A DNA stretch of 64,000 nucleotides from Prorocentrum cordatum. Lineage: Eukaryota; Sar; Dinophyceae; Prorocentrales; Prorocentraceae. Of this stretch, positions 1 to 10,329 are shown piece after piece (the first letter of the stretch is position 1; each line of letters begins with the position of its first letter). The DNA lies in NCBI GenBank assembly GCA_963575745.1, contig CAUYUJ010020148.1, positions 576,367 to 640,366 of the forward strand, in the 5' to 3' direction. The notes under the pieces are model-generated. The model was given only the letters and a program-made list of their open reading frames with translations, made no database searches and was not told where the DNA came from. Both the position numbers and the translations under genes were made by a program.

Positions 1-1448
1 CCAAGACGGCCCTAGAGTCGCCCGAGACAGCCCAACAGAGCCCCAAGACGGCCCCAAGATGCGCCCAAGAGGGGGACCACGACTCCAAAATTCTACCCTC
101 CCGCTTGAAGAGTGCCCCAGGAGGCCCCAAGGAGCCCCCCAAAGGCCCCAGGAGGCCCCCCAAAGGCACCCAGGAGGCCCAAACGAGGCCTAAATCACAA
201 AACAGCCCCGAGGAGGCCCCACAACGGTCCCAAAACGGCTGCCGAGAAGCTGCCAAACTGCCTTCACGACGTCCCCGACAGGCCAACCACGATATCCAAA
301 CCAACACCCATGAGGCCTCTGACCCACCACCCAGGGCACGGTGGCGGGAGCAGTGACAGCACTTGTGCACAGCATGTTCCGGCGGGAGCCTTCCGGAACA
401 CGCTGCAGGAGGAGGAGGAGGAAGATCAGGAGGAGAGAGAGAGAGGAGTGGGAGGAGGAGGAGGGGGGACGAGGAGGAGGAAGAGGCCTCCCAGACAGCT
501 CCAAGATAGCCGAAGAGGCTTCCAAGAGGGCCCTGGGCGGCCCACGAGGGCCCCAAGGCGGTGCCTGAGGCGCCCAAGACGGCCCTAGAGGGCCCCAAGA
601 CGGCCCCAAGAGAGGCCCAAGAAGGGAACGACGAACCGAGAATCCGAGCTTTCTACCCGAGAGGTTCTCGGGAAGTCTCAAGAGGCCCCCAATCGGATCC
701 AAGATGCTCCCAAGAAGCTCCCAAGAGGGCCGACGAGGTTCCAAGAGATCTCTCAAGGTGGCCCCAAGAGGCACAACTCATTGTTTTACGATTGGGCTTT
801 GACGGGTTTAAATATTTTCTGCTTTTGGCATCCCGATGCTGCAAGACGGCCCAAGAGATTTCCAATACCGCTCCCACATAGAGGAAGAGGCCTCCAAGAG
901 GGCCCCAAGACGGCCCGCGAGGGCCCCAAGACGGTGCTTGAGGCGCCCAAGACGGCCCGAGAGGGCCCCAAGAGCCCCAAGAGATGCCCAAGAAGGGGAA
1001 CGCGACCCAACAGCAGAGCGGTCCCCCCACAAGGCCCACAGGAGGCTGCAAGAGGCCCCCAAGTGGTCCGACGAGGACCCCAAAAGCTTCCCGAGGGCCT
1101 AAAAGGCCCCTAGGAGACGTCCAAGAGGCTTTAAAATAGCCCAAGACTGCCCTCGATGCGTCAAAACTGCTTCCAGGAGGCCCCCGGGAGGCTTCCGGAT
1201 TGCCTCAATCTGGCCGCAGGTGGCCTCAAGTCGGGCCTCCACGCAGCCAAGGCGGCCAATGACGGCTTCAGATTGCAGAACCGATGCCCCCAAGGGACCC
1301 CCAGACGCCCCCCCAAGGAGCACCCGAGAGGTGCCTCCAACAGCCAGTTGACGAAGCATGCGGAACACCCCAGAAGCTCCTCAGATGCCGTCGCGCGCCT
1401 GTGCTTGATAGCGTTGTCCAAGATCGTCCAGTGCCCCCCCCGGCCTGG
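1..1448 (+). repeat. Family A dispersed repeat block
   Basis: This stretch is a degenerate mosaic of CCAAGAGGCCCC and CCAAGACGGCCC words with no convincing gene. Less repetitive islands recur inside it: an 'aaGGGAACGACGAACCG' island near 625 and a 'TTTTGGCATCCCGATGCTGC' island near 823. The same islands occur in the other family A blocks of the window, so this is a dispersed family and not simple low complexity. Open frames here exist on both strands because the words lack stop codons; I treat them as non-coding. Confidence 0.75.
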
Positions 1449-1540
1449 GCTAGAACCTGAGCGCGCGCGAAGCGCGCGCGATGATTCTAGTATATATATA
1501 TATATACACACATGTATCTATATGTATGTGTATATATGTA
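1449..1540. repeat. GCGCGCGCGAAGCGCGCGC palindrome followed by TA tract
   Basis: A self-complementary GC core lies directly before a TATATA/CACA tract, preceded by 'GCTAGAACCTGA'. Related pieces lie at 3175-3290 (full, with TA tract) and 9567-9597 (core without TA tract). Confidence 0.7.
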
Positions 1541-1599
1541 AATGAAGGGGATCCCGGGGCCCTGCAGTTCACTAAGTCGATACCTGGCCATTTTGGACC

Positions 1600-2860
1600 C
1601 GTCGGGGAGCGCCAGAACGCGTCAAAGGAGGGGAAGAGGGGCGACGAGAGGACCCGAGAGACGTCCAAGAGGGCGCCAGGATGGCCCAAGAGCGCTCCAA
1701 GAGAGCCCAAGACCGCACAACAACGTTTCAATATTGGTCCAACATGGCTTGAGGGCACCCCAAGAGGGCGTCAAGACGGCCAACGTACCTTCAAATGGGT
1801 TCCCACGGTGCCCTCAGGAGGCGGAACAAGCAGTTTTGTTCGACAGGTGTTCGATGACAAGTTTTCGCGTTCTCTTTTTTTCGTGCTTCCGACGGTCCAA
1901 GACGGCCCATGAGGCCCCAGAGTTCAGTTCAAGACTGTCCAAGAGGCATCCAAAGAGGGCGGCAGGACGGCGCAAGAGAGTTCCAAGACGGCCCAAGAGT
2001 GCCCCAAGACGGCCCAAGAGGCGCCCAAGATCGCCCAAGAAGGCCCCAAGATGGCCCCAAGATGGGCCCAAGAGGGGGAACACGAACCGACAATTCAAGC
2101 GTTCTGCCCCAAGAGGCTCCCAGGAGCCCCAAGAACCCCCCAAGAGAGCCCAAGAGTCCCGATAGAGGCCCCGGGGAGGCCCAAAAGAGGCCCCCCGAGA
2201 GGCCCCCAAAAAAGCTCCAAGAGAACCCCACAGGCCCGCACGAGGCTTCCGAAACTGCCTTCAAGAGGCGCTCCATGAGGCCTCCCACGAATTCCAAGCA
2301 AACTTCCAAGAGGCCTCTAACCCACAACCCAGGCACGGTGGCGGGATGGGCCGAAGGCCACTAGGTGGTCCAACACGCCAAAGACGGCCTCCAGGCGGCC
2401 TAAGGGACCTCCAAGATACCCAAGAGTCTTCCAAGAGGTCTCCCAACAGAGCTCGAAGAGGCCAAGAAACATGTATTTTCCGTAGGTGTTTGAGCAATTT
2501 TGGCGTTTCCTCCTGTTCCGATTCCCGACGCTGCACAACGCCCCAAGAGGCTCCGAGGATCGCCCCAAGACAGCCCAATAGGCTTCAAAAGCGCCCCAAG
2601 GTTGCCCATTGGGCTTCAAACGCGCCGAAGACACGTCCAAGACGGCCCGAGAGGGCCCAAACCGCGGCACAGGATCGGGGACGTGAACCGAAAACCCGAG
2701 ATCTTTGCCCCAGGAGACTCCTAGGAGGCTTCAAGAGGTCCCCAAGAAGCCCCAAGGAGGTCCCAAAGAGAGAAGCCCAGAGGGCACTTGAGAAAAACAG
2801 GAATTTCAAAATTTCTGTGTTCAAAGTTCGCCTGGCAGCTTCGCTACCCTTAAGAAAATA
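1600..2860 (+). repeat. Family A dispersed repeat block
   Basis: Two or more degenerate family A copies. Conserved islands are visible near 2073 (GGGGGAACACGAACCGAC) and near 2502 (TTGGCGTTTCC, GATTCCCGACGCTGC). The motif 'CCCAGGCACGGTGGCGGGA' at about 2328 is followed by 'TGGGCCGAAGGCCA'; the same text occurs inverted at about 50698-50730. No gene is supported. Confidence 0.7.
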
Positions 2861-3174
2861 ACATATGTCCTCCGGTTCCTCCTCCTCCATGTCCTCCTCC
2901 TTTGTGGCCTCCTCTACCCTCTCCAAGTTCTCTTCGTGATCCTTCTCCTTCTCCCTCACGGAACCCCTTCACCTCCCCTTCTCCTCCTCCTTCCTCCGGC
3001 TACGTCCAGCCGCGGCGAATAAAAGAGCTCCCGAAGTGCCCTTTGAGCATGTCTTAAGCCGTCGTGGGTGGACCGTAGAAAGTCTTGGAAGCCACTTGGG
3101 CCGTATTCGTTGTTCTTGGAAGCCCCAGAGAAGAAGTGCCATTGAAATCCCCAAGAGTTCGACCATCCAGCCTA
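2861..3174. other. No gene recognised
   Basis: This holds a CTCCTCC-rich pyrimidine patch (2878-2995) and then unique-looking sequence. I see no gene, promoter or RNA gene. Confidence 0.5.
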
Positions 3175-3250
3175 GCTAGAGTTTGAGCGCGCGCGAAGCG
3201 CGCCCAATGATATACGTATTTCTATATATGTGTATATAATATAAAATTCG

Positions 3251-3285
<35 letters not shown>

Positions 3286-3290
3286 CATAT
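3175..3290. repeat. GCGCGCGCGAAGCGCGC palindrome with TA tract
   Basis: 'GCTAGAGTTTGA' leads into the same GC palindrome as at 1449 and then into a long TATATA tract. The shared order (GCTAGA, palindrome, TA tract) suggests a mobile or recombinogenic unit. Confidence 0.7.
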
Positions 3291-3442
3291 ATCCCAGGCA
3301 ACGGGGTCCAGGGCCCTGGCCCAGAGACCCCGACTGCGCATAGCCGCCCCGGGGCCCGCTGAGCCAGCCAAGACCGCCCCATGACAGCCTCAAAACACGA
3401 CACGAGGGTCCCAAGAGTTCTCAATACGGTCCAAGAGAGTTG

Positions 3443-3492
3443 TCCGTAACCATTTCATTCAGGCCGTTTTGCCTCAAGCAATTTGGCTGGAA
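3443..3492 (+). other. Three relict dinoflagellate spliced leaders in tandem
   Basis: The known dinoflagellate leader is TCCGTAGCCATTTTGGCTCAAG (22 nt; quoted in two parts: TCCGTAG + CCATTTTGGCTCAAG). Seen here: TCCGTAACCATTT (3443-3455, 12 of 13), then GCCGTTTTGCCTCAAG (3463-3478, 14 of 16 against GCCATTTTGGCTCAAG), then CAATTTGGCTGG (3479-3490, diverged). Each later unit lacks the 5' part up to the internal AG, as expected when a reinserted mRNA is trans-spliced again through the AG inside an old leader. The first two units are convincing; the third is weaker. This marks the downstream gene as a retroposed mRNA. Confidence 0.72.
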
Positions 3493-3538
3493 ACGTCGTT
3501 TCACCGCGTGCCCCGACCACGATTCGCTCTGGTTCAAC

Positions 3539-5035
3539 ATGCTGACAGTATCGAGTTCGATCCAAAGCGTCGTGGAAGCATATGTCTCCAGCGTCGCTCC
3601 AAGCATGTCGGCCTTTGGCTTCTTGACCCTGGTGCCATGGAGCTCGCAGGAAAAGCCAGCCAACGTGCTGGCCACTGGGGAAAATCGTGGAGAGGTGAGT
3701 TCGGCAAGCATCAAATGGATGGTGGAGCAGCACGAGGTCGTGTTCATCGTGTCCGTATACAGGACGATGTGGGAGAAAAGGCGCGCTCTAATTGTCTTGG
3801 ACTATCTGGGGACGGCGCACCCCGACGCGCTCGTCTTCTTCTTGCAGGTTCCAGACAGGTTGGATCCCGAGCTGACCAGGGACTACGTCAATACACTGAT
3901 GGCGCGACAGGACGAGCTCTATAGCTTTGGGGCGGCGGGCGTGCTGACGGAGCTGGAAAATGACCCGGAGGGGCTGCAAAAGAGGTTAAGTTTGAAGCTC
4001 ATAGAGAACGACGTCATCGGGCAGCGCATGCGGGCATATGAAAACGATTTGAACCATGGGGAATTCCTGACAACAAGCGAGTGCCAGTTCATTGAGGACG
4101 AGTTCCGCGGCCTCGTTTGGAAGACCATCCCGAATCTGCTGATGCCCGGTTTCCCGCCTGAGAACAAGAGCTTGCTGGAATCTGGGAATCGGGTCGGGGA
4201 TTTCCAGCGCGTGCGCCCGTATCCGAATCACCGGCACGTGTTTTTGGCGGTGAACGGGCAGCATGAGAACGTAGTGATCAAGGTGCACGACAAGCGCAGC
4301 ATTACTGATGCCAAGGAGGTGGAGAACATATACAAAGAGTTCTGTTTCTTAACTCACACCCTTGACCACCCACACATCATCCGTTGCGTAAGCATGTTGC
4401 ACAGCAAGTGTAATGTTTATATGGTTCTCCAGTATGGTGGCGACGTCTGTATGGAGCAAGTGTTGTCGACTCAACCAGGCTACCGCTTGTCCAGGGACGA
4501 CGCCTTGAACTGCAGTGCCCAGGTCGCGAGTGCTCTTTCCTACTGCCACGCCCAGGACGTCGTCCATGGGCAATTGTCTTTGAGGCACGTGGCGGTAGAG
4601 ATAGCATGGAGTCAGCACATTTGCCGCCTTGTGGACTTCAGCATGGCAGCCCACGTTCCAAATTCCAGCACAAGGGATACGCTGAGCGGATCTCTGCCGT
4701 GCGTCGCTCCAGAGACGGCGCTGGAGCAGCCGTACTTGCCCAAGCAAGCAGATTGTTGGAGTCTAGGGGTGCTGTTCCTGGAGACCGCTTGCGGGCATGG
4801 TTCGCTCGAGTTGTCGGTCCAGTGGCGCCGTGGAGAGACCATCGCATATGCCGCACGGCGGATACTCGAGTTCTTCTCCCAGGCCGGTTGCCACCAGGAG
4901 GCGATGACGAGTATGGGTAACGTTCACGACGACACAACATTGGCATGCTTGGAGTCGGTGTTGAAGCCCGAGCCGGTTCGCAGAGCGAAGGCGTCCCACA
5001 TGGTAGACATGATATCTGCAGGAAATAAACGGTGA
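3539..5035 (+). CDS. Intronless protein kinase-like pseudokinase (retroposed gene)
   Basis: The frame is open from 3440, but its first ATG is at 3539, giving 498 aa; the part before it is the relict-leader region and is probably 5' UTR. Residues 1 to about 215 match nothing I recognise. The C-terminal half (about 220-480) has a protein kinase fold: VVIK lysine near 248, a helix-C-like acidic segment near 260, APE at about 391 and DCWSLG near 405-410. Catalytic signatures are damaged. The catalytic loop reads VHGQLSLRHV instead of HRDLKPEN, so the catalytic Asp, Lys and Asn are replaced, and DFG reads DFS. It is therefore probably a pseudokinase, perhaps a binding or scaffold protein. There are no introns over 1.5 kb, unlike the other genes here, which with the upstream leaders points to retroposition. 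The intact frame suggests it is functional or young. Expression is unknown. Confidence 0.75.
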   Translation: MLTVSSSIQSVVEAYVSSVAPSMSAFGFLTLVPWSSQEKPANVLATGENRGEVSSASIKWMVEQHEVVFIVSVYRTMWEKRRALIVLDYLGTAHPDALVFFLQVPDRLDPELTRDYVNTLMARQDELYSFGAAGVLTELENDPEGLQKRLSLKLIENDVIGQRMRAYENDLNHGEFLTTSECQFIEDEFRGLVWKTIPNLLMPGFPPENKSLLESGNRVGDFQRVRPYPNHRHVFLAVNGQHENVVIKVHDKRSITDAKEVENIYKEFCFLTHTLDHPHIIRCVSMLHSKCNVYMVLQYGGDVCMEQVLSTQPGYRLSRDDALNCSAQVASALSYCHAQDVVHGQLSLRHVAVEIAWSQHICRLVDFSMAAHVPNSSTRDTLSGSLPCVAPETALEQPYLPKQADCWSLGVLFLETACGHGSLELSVQWRRGETIAYAARRILEFFSQAGCHQEAMTSMGNVHDDTTLACLESVLKPEPVRRAKASHMVDMISAGNKR

Positions 5036-6100
5036 AATCGCACAGAGGAGGCCGAGATGCAGCTCACAGTTTCACACCTGCTGAAGCTCCTGTGTCTGCG
5101 CGACGCCAATCTAGAATAGCAATTTCTCGTGCGGTCAGTGTCCACGAAGCCAGGCAACCACTCAGGAGAGAGTCTGAATATTAGTGAGGGGGCCCTCAGC
5201 CACGCCAGCAGCCCAGTGCTCATAAGCGGCTCCAGGCGTCCCTTCCCCCTCCTCCCCCTCCCCCTCCTCCCCCTCCTCCTTTGGCTTCCGAGAGCGGGGG
5301 TCCACTGCAAGGTTGGCGGCCGACCGAGCTCGGCCGCTCACAAGTCACGCTGTGCGAATTTTTTATTTTAAGGCATCGCGATGGCTTAGAGCAGACGCTC
5401 GAACTCCACGAGCCCGATCCCGATCTCAACCCTTCTTTGGCGCTGGTCAGCCCCGCTTGCACCCCGCAGCCTAACGACTGCGGGGCCGAACCAGCGCCGT
5501 GGAGCCCTCCTTTTACTAGATGGAAAGCTGGAAAGCTCTTTCCCCGCGGAGGCGGAGATGCTTTCTCACAGGCGTAGGTAGTCGAGTGGTGCTCCGTCAG
5601 TGCTGCCGATGGTCGGCTCGTTCCCATGCGGAGAGTGTTACTCGGCGGGGCAGCTCAAGCGAGGAGTAGACGGGAGAGAGGGGGATGGACGCTGTTGGAG
5701 GAGAGTCCACTACGGGACGACTGCAGGTCTCGGACCGGCGGAGCCCATCTGAGGCGGAGTGGACGGGGGTCCGCCTGTAGATATGTGTTGCAAGGAGGAG
5801 CGACGTTGACGAGAGCAGCTCGTGTGGACAATGTGATTGTGGCAGGCCCCTGCGCTGCTGCCGCTAACTTTCTGTAGTGTTTGGGCGACCCAGATTCCTC
5901 CCGAGGCTCCCAGCACACGGGACAATGCCCGCGCTGAAAGTTTTTATTTCCTGGCATCTCGCTCGAAGAATTTACACATTCTTCCCCAACCATCCTTTTG
6001 TCCTGGGTCTTGGTTTTGAAGAGACGGCGCCCCGCGCCTCCTCCTTCCTTCTCGCCCTCCTCCCTCCTCCCGTCCCTGCCTCTGCCCTCCACATGTTCTC
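5036..6100. other. No gene recognised; pyrimidine-rich patches
   Basis: It contains a CCCCTCCTCC tract (5225-5282) and a block 'GGGCAGCTC..GCGAGGAG..AGACGGGAGAGAGGG' near 5646 that is repeated near 6411. The open frames here show no recognisable domain and overlap on both strands. No terminator or polyadenylation signal is obvious after the kinase gene. Confidence 0.5.
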
Positions 6101-6102
6101 GT

Positions 6103-6125
6103 CGTTGTCGTCGTCGTCGTCGTCG

Positions 6126-6179
<54 letters not shown>

Positions 6180-6232
6180 CCATCACCATCATCATCATCA
6201 CCATCATCACCATCATCATCATCACCCAGCTT
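6103..6232 (+). repeat. (CGT)n to (CAT)n microsatellite
   Basis: A short run of CGT triplets passes into a long, nearly pure run of ATC/CAT triplets. It produces artificial His, Ser or Asp homopolymer frames on both strands. Confidence 0.95.
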
Positions 6233-6450
6233 TGCATGTGGGGCCGCATGCTCCCGCGGCACCGGGCAAAACGGCGGCATCCGCCCCTCGCGACCTCCTT
6301 GCGGGCGCACGAGGAGTGCTGCTGCCCGCTCGTGCGGCCGCGATCGCGGGCCGCAGGCGCAGGGCACCCGGGAGTGGTGCCCGCCCACGGCGAATATTGT
6401 GCTGACCCGGCGGGGCAGCTCCGGCGAGGAGCAGACGGGAGAGAGGGTCT

Positions 6451-6657
6451 GGACGCCCGACATGGGCACGGAAAGAGTGGGTACAATGCCCAACAGCAGT
6501 TCTTGTTCATTTTGAACAGGGTTCGCTGTCCACGCCGCCGCGGCCTGTGTTCATCTGAGACAGAAGGCCGCCTGCCCAACAGCGGCCGCTGTTGGTTGGG
6601 GACAACATTTGCTGTTGGGCATTGTGCCCATTCTTTCCGTGCCCATTTCGGGCGTCC
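6451..6657. mobile_element. Short inverted-repeat element (family F)
   Basis: Arms of about 47 bp face each other: 6451-6497 starts GGACGCCCGACATGGGCACG, and 6611-6657 is its reverse complement with about four differences, ending GCCCATTTCGGGCGTCC. The core contains CCGCCTGCCCAACAGCGGCC, which recurs at about 44550. It carries no coding capacity and looks like a miniature inverted-repeat transposable element. Confidence 0.65.
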
Positions 6658-6667
6658 AAAGAGGGGG

Positions 6668-6960
6668 CGACGGACGAGGAGGAGGAGGAGGAGGAGGAGG
6701 AGGAGGAGGAGGCACGCCAGCATGGCTGCAGGCCTCCCCCCGTGCCTGGCCAGCGCTCCGCGTGCTCTCGGCCCCCTCGCTTCCTGCCCCCGGACCTCTC
6801 TGCCACGGCACCGGTCCCCCTCGGCGAGGGGCGGGTGGGCCGCCAGCGAGACTGGTTTCTCTCTCTCTCTCTCTCTTTGTGTCTCTCGCTCGCTCTCTCT
6901 CTCTCTCTCTCTCCCTCTTTTTTTGTTTCTCTCTCTCTCTCTCGCTCTCCTTCGCTCCTG
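6668..6960 (+). repeat. (GGA)n and (CT)n microsatellites
   Basis: A GGA run lies at about 6674-6714 and CT-dinucleotide runs at about 6859-6955. Between them is GC-rich sequence with no recognisable gene. Confidence 0.9.
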
Positions 6961-7099
6961 GCCAAATTTTGTACACCCCTACAGTTGAGGGTAGCGCTGT
7001 TGCCAGGTGCTCGATATTTGGTTTCAGCTTCGTATACAGCACCTATCAGATGCAGCCAGCCGGGACGAACGTGTGGCTGAAAAAGTGGTCCGAGAGAGC

Positions 7100-7690
7100 T
7101 GAGGGTTGCCGAAATATCGTTCCAAGACGCCCAAGATGGCCTCCAGACGGCCCAAAAGGCCTCCAACACGGCTCAAGGGACTTCCACGAGCACTCCCCAA
7201 AGGGCCCCGAGAGGCACATTCCAGATTTTCCTTAGGTTTTTGATGGGTTTTGGCGTTCCTGCCTTTTCGGCTTCCCGACGCCCCAACACGGCCTCAGAGG
7301 CCCCTAAGAGGGCGCCGAGATGGCCCAAGAGGTCCCCAAAGGCCTCCAATGCAGCCCAAGAGGGCCCCAAGATCAAGAGAGATCCCAGAGGGGGAACACG
7401 AACCGACATTTCGAGCTCTCTGCACCTTGAGGCCCCTAAGAGTCCCCAAGCGGCTCCCAAGAGGCCCCCAAGAGGCCTCAATATGTCCCCAAGACGACCT
7501 CAGGAGCTCCTCCCCAGACGCCCTCAGGCACTCTTGACGACCCTCGACGCCGTCCCGTCGCCGAGTGCCAGTTGCATCCCATGTCCCTCCAGCCCGCCCG
7601 ACTCTGCTCTCGTGCGTCGTCGTCGTCAGTGGTGAATATTCTAGACGCCTCGCGCAATCCCGCCAGCCCATCCAGAAACGAGGCCCAGAT
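7100..7690 (+). repeat. Family A repeat, well-preserved copy
   Basis: The clearest + strand family A copy. Islands TTTTGGCGTTCCTGCCTTTT (7248-7267) and GGGGGAACACGAACCGACAT (7390-7409) are intact. It ends near a 'GACGCCTCGCG..CCAGCCCATCCAGAAACGA' motif (about 7645-7680) that recurs at 15562, 15955 and 57385. Confidence 0.75.
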
Positions 7691-8335
7691 GTGTTGCCCT
7701 GATCAGGGATGTGGAGGATAATGCTGTGGTGGAAGAAAGGGCTGGGTAAGACTTCGTACCCTACATTTCGTCATCTGCCGGCTCGCAATGTATCGTGTCT
7801 GGATGTTTAGACAGAAACCTGCGCAGATGGAGGAGCGGCGCAGACGAGGTGGCACGACGGCGTGGATGTCGTTCGCCGCCCACTGTGTGGGTTTCGCGAT
7901 GATCTGAATGAGCCTGACTTATCCAGAAGATCGCGTGAGCAGTATGGAGTGTCGCGAGTCCGCTCCATCTCAACTCAATCGGTTCCGAATGCAACGTCGA
8001 AAAACACGCCCCAAACATTGCATTTTCAGCAGGCGTCTAAGAGGCTTGAAGACTATGGACGGCTGGAGGTGGCGCGGCAGCTCTTCAATAATACCCCCGA
8101 GAAGCCAGAGTCATCGAATTGGAGGCCTTGCCCGTGCGACGTTGGGTTTTCTTGACTTTGTTGCACTTTGGCTCGGCCCCAGATGCGTGGCCAGGAAGGA
8201 CCAGGGTGGCTTTCGATATTCCATGGTGTGGCTCTGGCGGCGTGCAATTTTGAGAGTCGGGCACAGTTCTTCGGTGCTAAGCCCGCCCAACGCCGGCCCC
8301 CATGCCCCCGTCCCCACGCCCCTCTGTTTGTATTT
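7691..8335. other. No gene recognised
   Basis: Apparently single-copy sequence with short frames (for example 7862-8155, + strand) that show no domain, no clear codon pattern and no homology I recognise. A short exon cannot be excluded. Confidence 0.4.
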
Positions 8336-8339
8336 CTAG

Positions 8340-8382
<43 letters not shown>
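8336..8382. repeat. TA microsatellite
   Basis: 'TTCTAGTATG' leads into a pure TATATA tract. The TTCTAGTAT lead is shared with the palindrome-TA unit near 1487. Confidence 0.9.
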
Positions 8383-8439
8383 CGGAGTAGGCCGGGGGGG
8401 ACCGCTGCCTGTACCCCGCATGGGCGCCCCCAGGGGTTT

Positions 8440-9060
8440 CTGGGTGGGTCCCAGAGCTCCCGAGACGGTCCGGGCCCGCCCCGAAACAGGCCACGACAGG
8501 CTAAGTGGGCCCCAAGAGGGCCCAAGACGGTCCCAAGACCCCCAAGACGCCCAAGATGCCCTCAAGAAGGTCGACGCGGACCCCAACGCGCTCCAGAACG
8601 GACTCAAAGAGCCTCCCCAAGAGGGCCATGGTAGGCAAAATTAATGTATTTTCTTAGGGTTTTTGGAAGGATTTGGGCGTTCTCGCTTTTCCCGCTTCCA
8701 AGCGCTCCCTCACGGCCTCGGAGGCCCTTCAGATCGCTCCAAGACGGCCCACGAGGCCCCGAAGAGGGCTCCAAGACAGCCCAGGAGGCTCCCCAGATAA
8801 CCCAAGTGTGTCCCAGGAGCGCCCCAAGAGGGGCCTAGAGGGGGAACGCGAATAGATATTTCGACGTCTCTGGCCCTAGAGGCCCCCAGTAGGCTCCCGG
8901 CGGCCACCAAGAGGCTCCCACGAAGCCCCGTGAGGCCCCCAAGAGGCCCCGGAAGCCCCAAGATGCCCCCAAGGGGCCCCCAGGGAACGCCCAAGAGGCC
9001 CCCCCAACACACCCCAACAAATCATGTCCCCAGAAAGCCTTCCTGGGACATGGTTCACCA
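8440..9060 (+). repeat. Family A repeat copy
   Basis: It has the typical CCAAGAGGCCCC words plus both islands in degraded form: GGGCGTTCTCGCTTTTCCCG at about 8674 and GGGGGAACGCGAATAGATAT at about 8838. It is non-coding. Confidence 0.7.
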
Positions 9061-9597
9061 TGTGCCCGAGAGTCTCCAGAGGCTTCGAAATACCATCGTG
9101 CTACCAGCGAGCTGTCTGGGAAGTTGACTGGGAACATGACTGATCGCCTTCTCGCTGCCCTCCGCGGATCGTTTCTCACAAAGTTGCCCCAAGTTCCCTC
9201 TTGAGCCGACGACGACGACGACGAAGACGACGAAACGACGAATACGAGGGGGGCGACGACGACGACGGCGCGCTCCAAGAGGCGACGACGACATTACGAC
9301 GACGACGACGACGGCACGCTCCAACAGGCTCCCCAAGACGCCCCTGAATCCCATGTTCCCAGAAGGCCTTCTGGAAACCCGATTATCAGGCCTCCGCCCC
9401 CCTACACAACAATCTTCCCCGAACGCCTTCCAGAATTCGGATTGACATGCGTGGTCTTGTCACTGCCCATCATGCGTTCAGCGTTATGGGCACTTCTTCA
9501 CTTCCCGTTCAAACCATCTGTGGTCCACTACTTCAGTGGAGCAGTGAACTCGTCAAGGCCTGGGGCCTGCTAGAACCTGAGGGCGCGCGAAGCGAGA
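9061..9597. other. No gene; CGA-rich patches and palindrome core
   Basis: CGACGA-rich patches lie at about 9208-9320. A copy of the GCTAGAACCTGA..GCGCGCGAAGCG motif (9567-9597) sits directly before the CGT microsatellite. No gene is supported. Confidence 0.5.
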
Positions 9598-9960
9598 GTC
9601 GTCGTCGCCGCCGTCGTCGTCGTCGTCGGCGTCGTTGTCGCGGCGGGAATTATGTTGCCTCTATTGCTTGGCGGGCTGGATCATGTTGGGGGCCTATTCT
9701 CCCAGGGAGTCATTCATTGTGGGCTACCCTACACGCGAGATGATCGGTGAACATTCTGTCATGGGGATTGCAATATGAGTCAATAGTTGTGGTTGTCATC
9801 GAAAGTCTAGTCGTGGTTGACATCGTGAGTATAGTCGTGATTGTAGTCGCGATTGTAGTTGTAATCGTAGTCTCGGCTGTAGTCGTAGTCGTAGTCGTAG
9901 TCGTAGTCGTAGTCGTAGTCGTAGTCGTAGTCGTAGTCGTAATCGTCGTCGTCGTCGCGG
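9598..9960 (+). repeat. (CGT)n and (TCGTAG)n repeats
   Basis: A CGT run at 9598-9640 is followed, after about 110 bp, by GTAGTC/GTCGTAG hexamers that are nearly pure at about 9870-9945. The Val-rich frame is an artefact. Confidence 0.9.
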
Positions 9961-10329
9961 CGGAGACTATTGTCCTTCTATTGCTGGGCAGGCTGGATCA
10001 TGTTAAGGGCATTTTTCTCAGAGTGATGAATGCTCCCTGGGATACTGTGTGCGACAGAGGAGTTTTGAGCACGTTCATACTTGGATTGCAGTCTAGATCG
10101 ACATATTCTTCGCCGAAGGCGTTGCTAACAATCTCCTTTTTCATCGCGTCGTCGTCGTCGTCGTTGTTGTGCGGCGGGCGCCGCGGGAAAATCTTCAATT
10201 TCCATTATTGGTGGGGCCCCAGTCCTTCAAGAAGGCCGCCGGCAAATAATTTGTTCTTTATTGAGGGTATCCATGTTGAGCAAGACCTGTGCTGCCACAT
10301 AGGTTGTGCACTCTATTTGGTGCACTTGA
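9961..10329. other. No gene recognised
   Basis: A short CGTCGT run lies near 10147-10165. The rest shows nothing I can name. Confidence 0.4.

Noticed and set aside
1586-1601. GGCCATTTTGGACCCG as a relict spliced leader
   Set aside because: Only the central ten bases match, with no leader 5' end or CTCAAG and no gene downstream.
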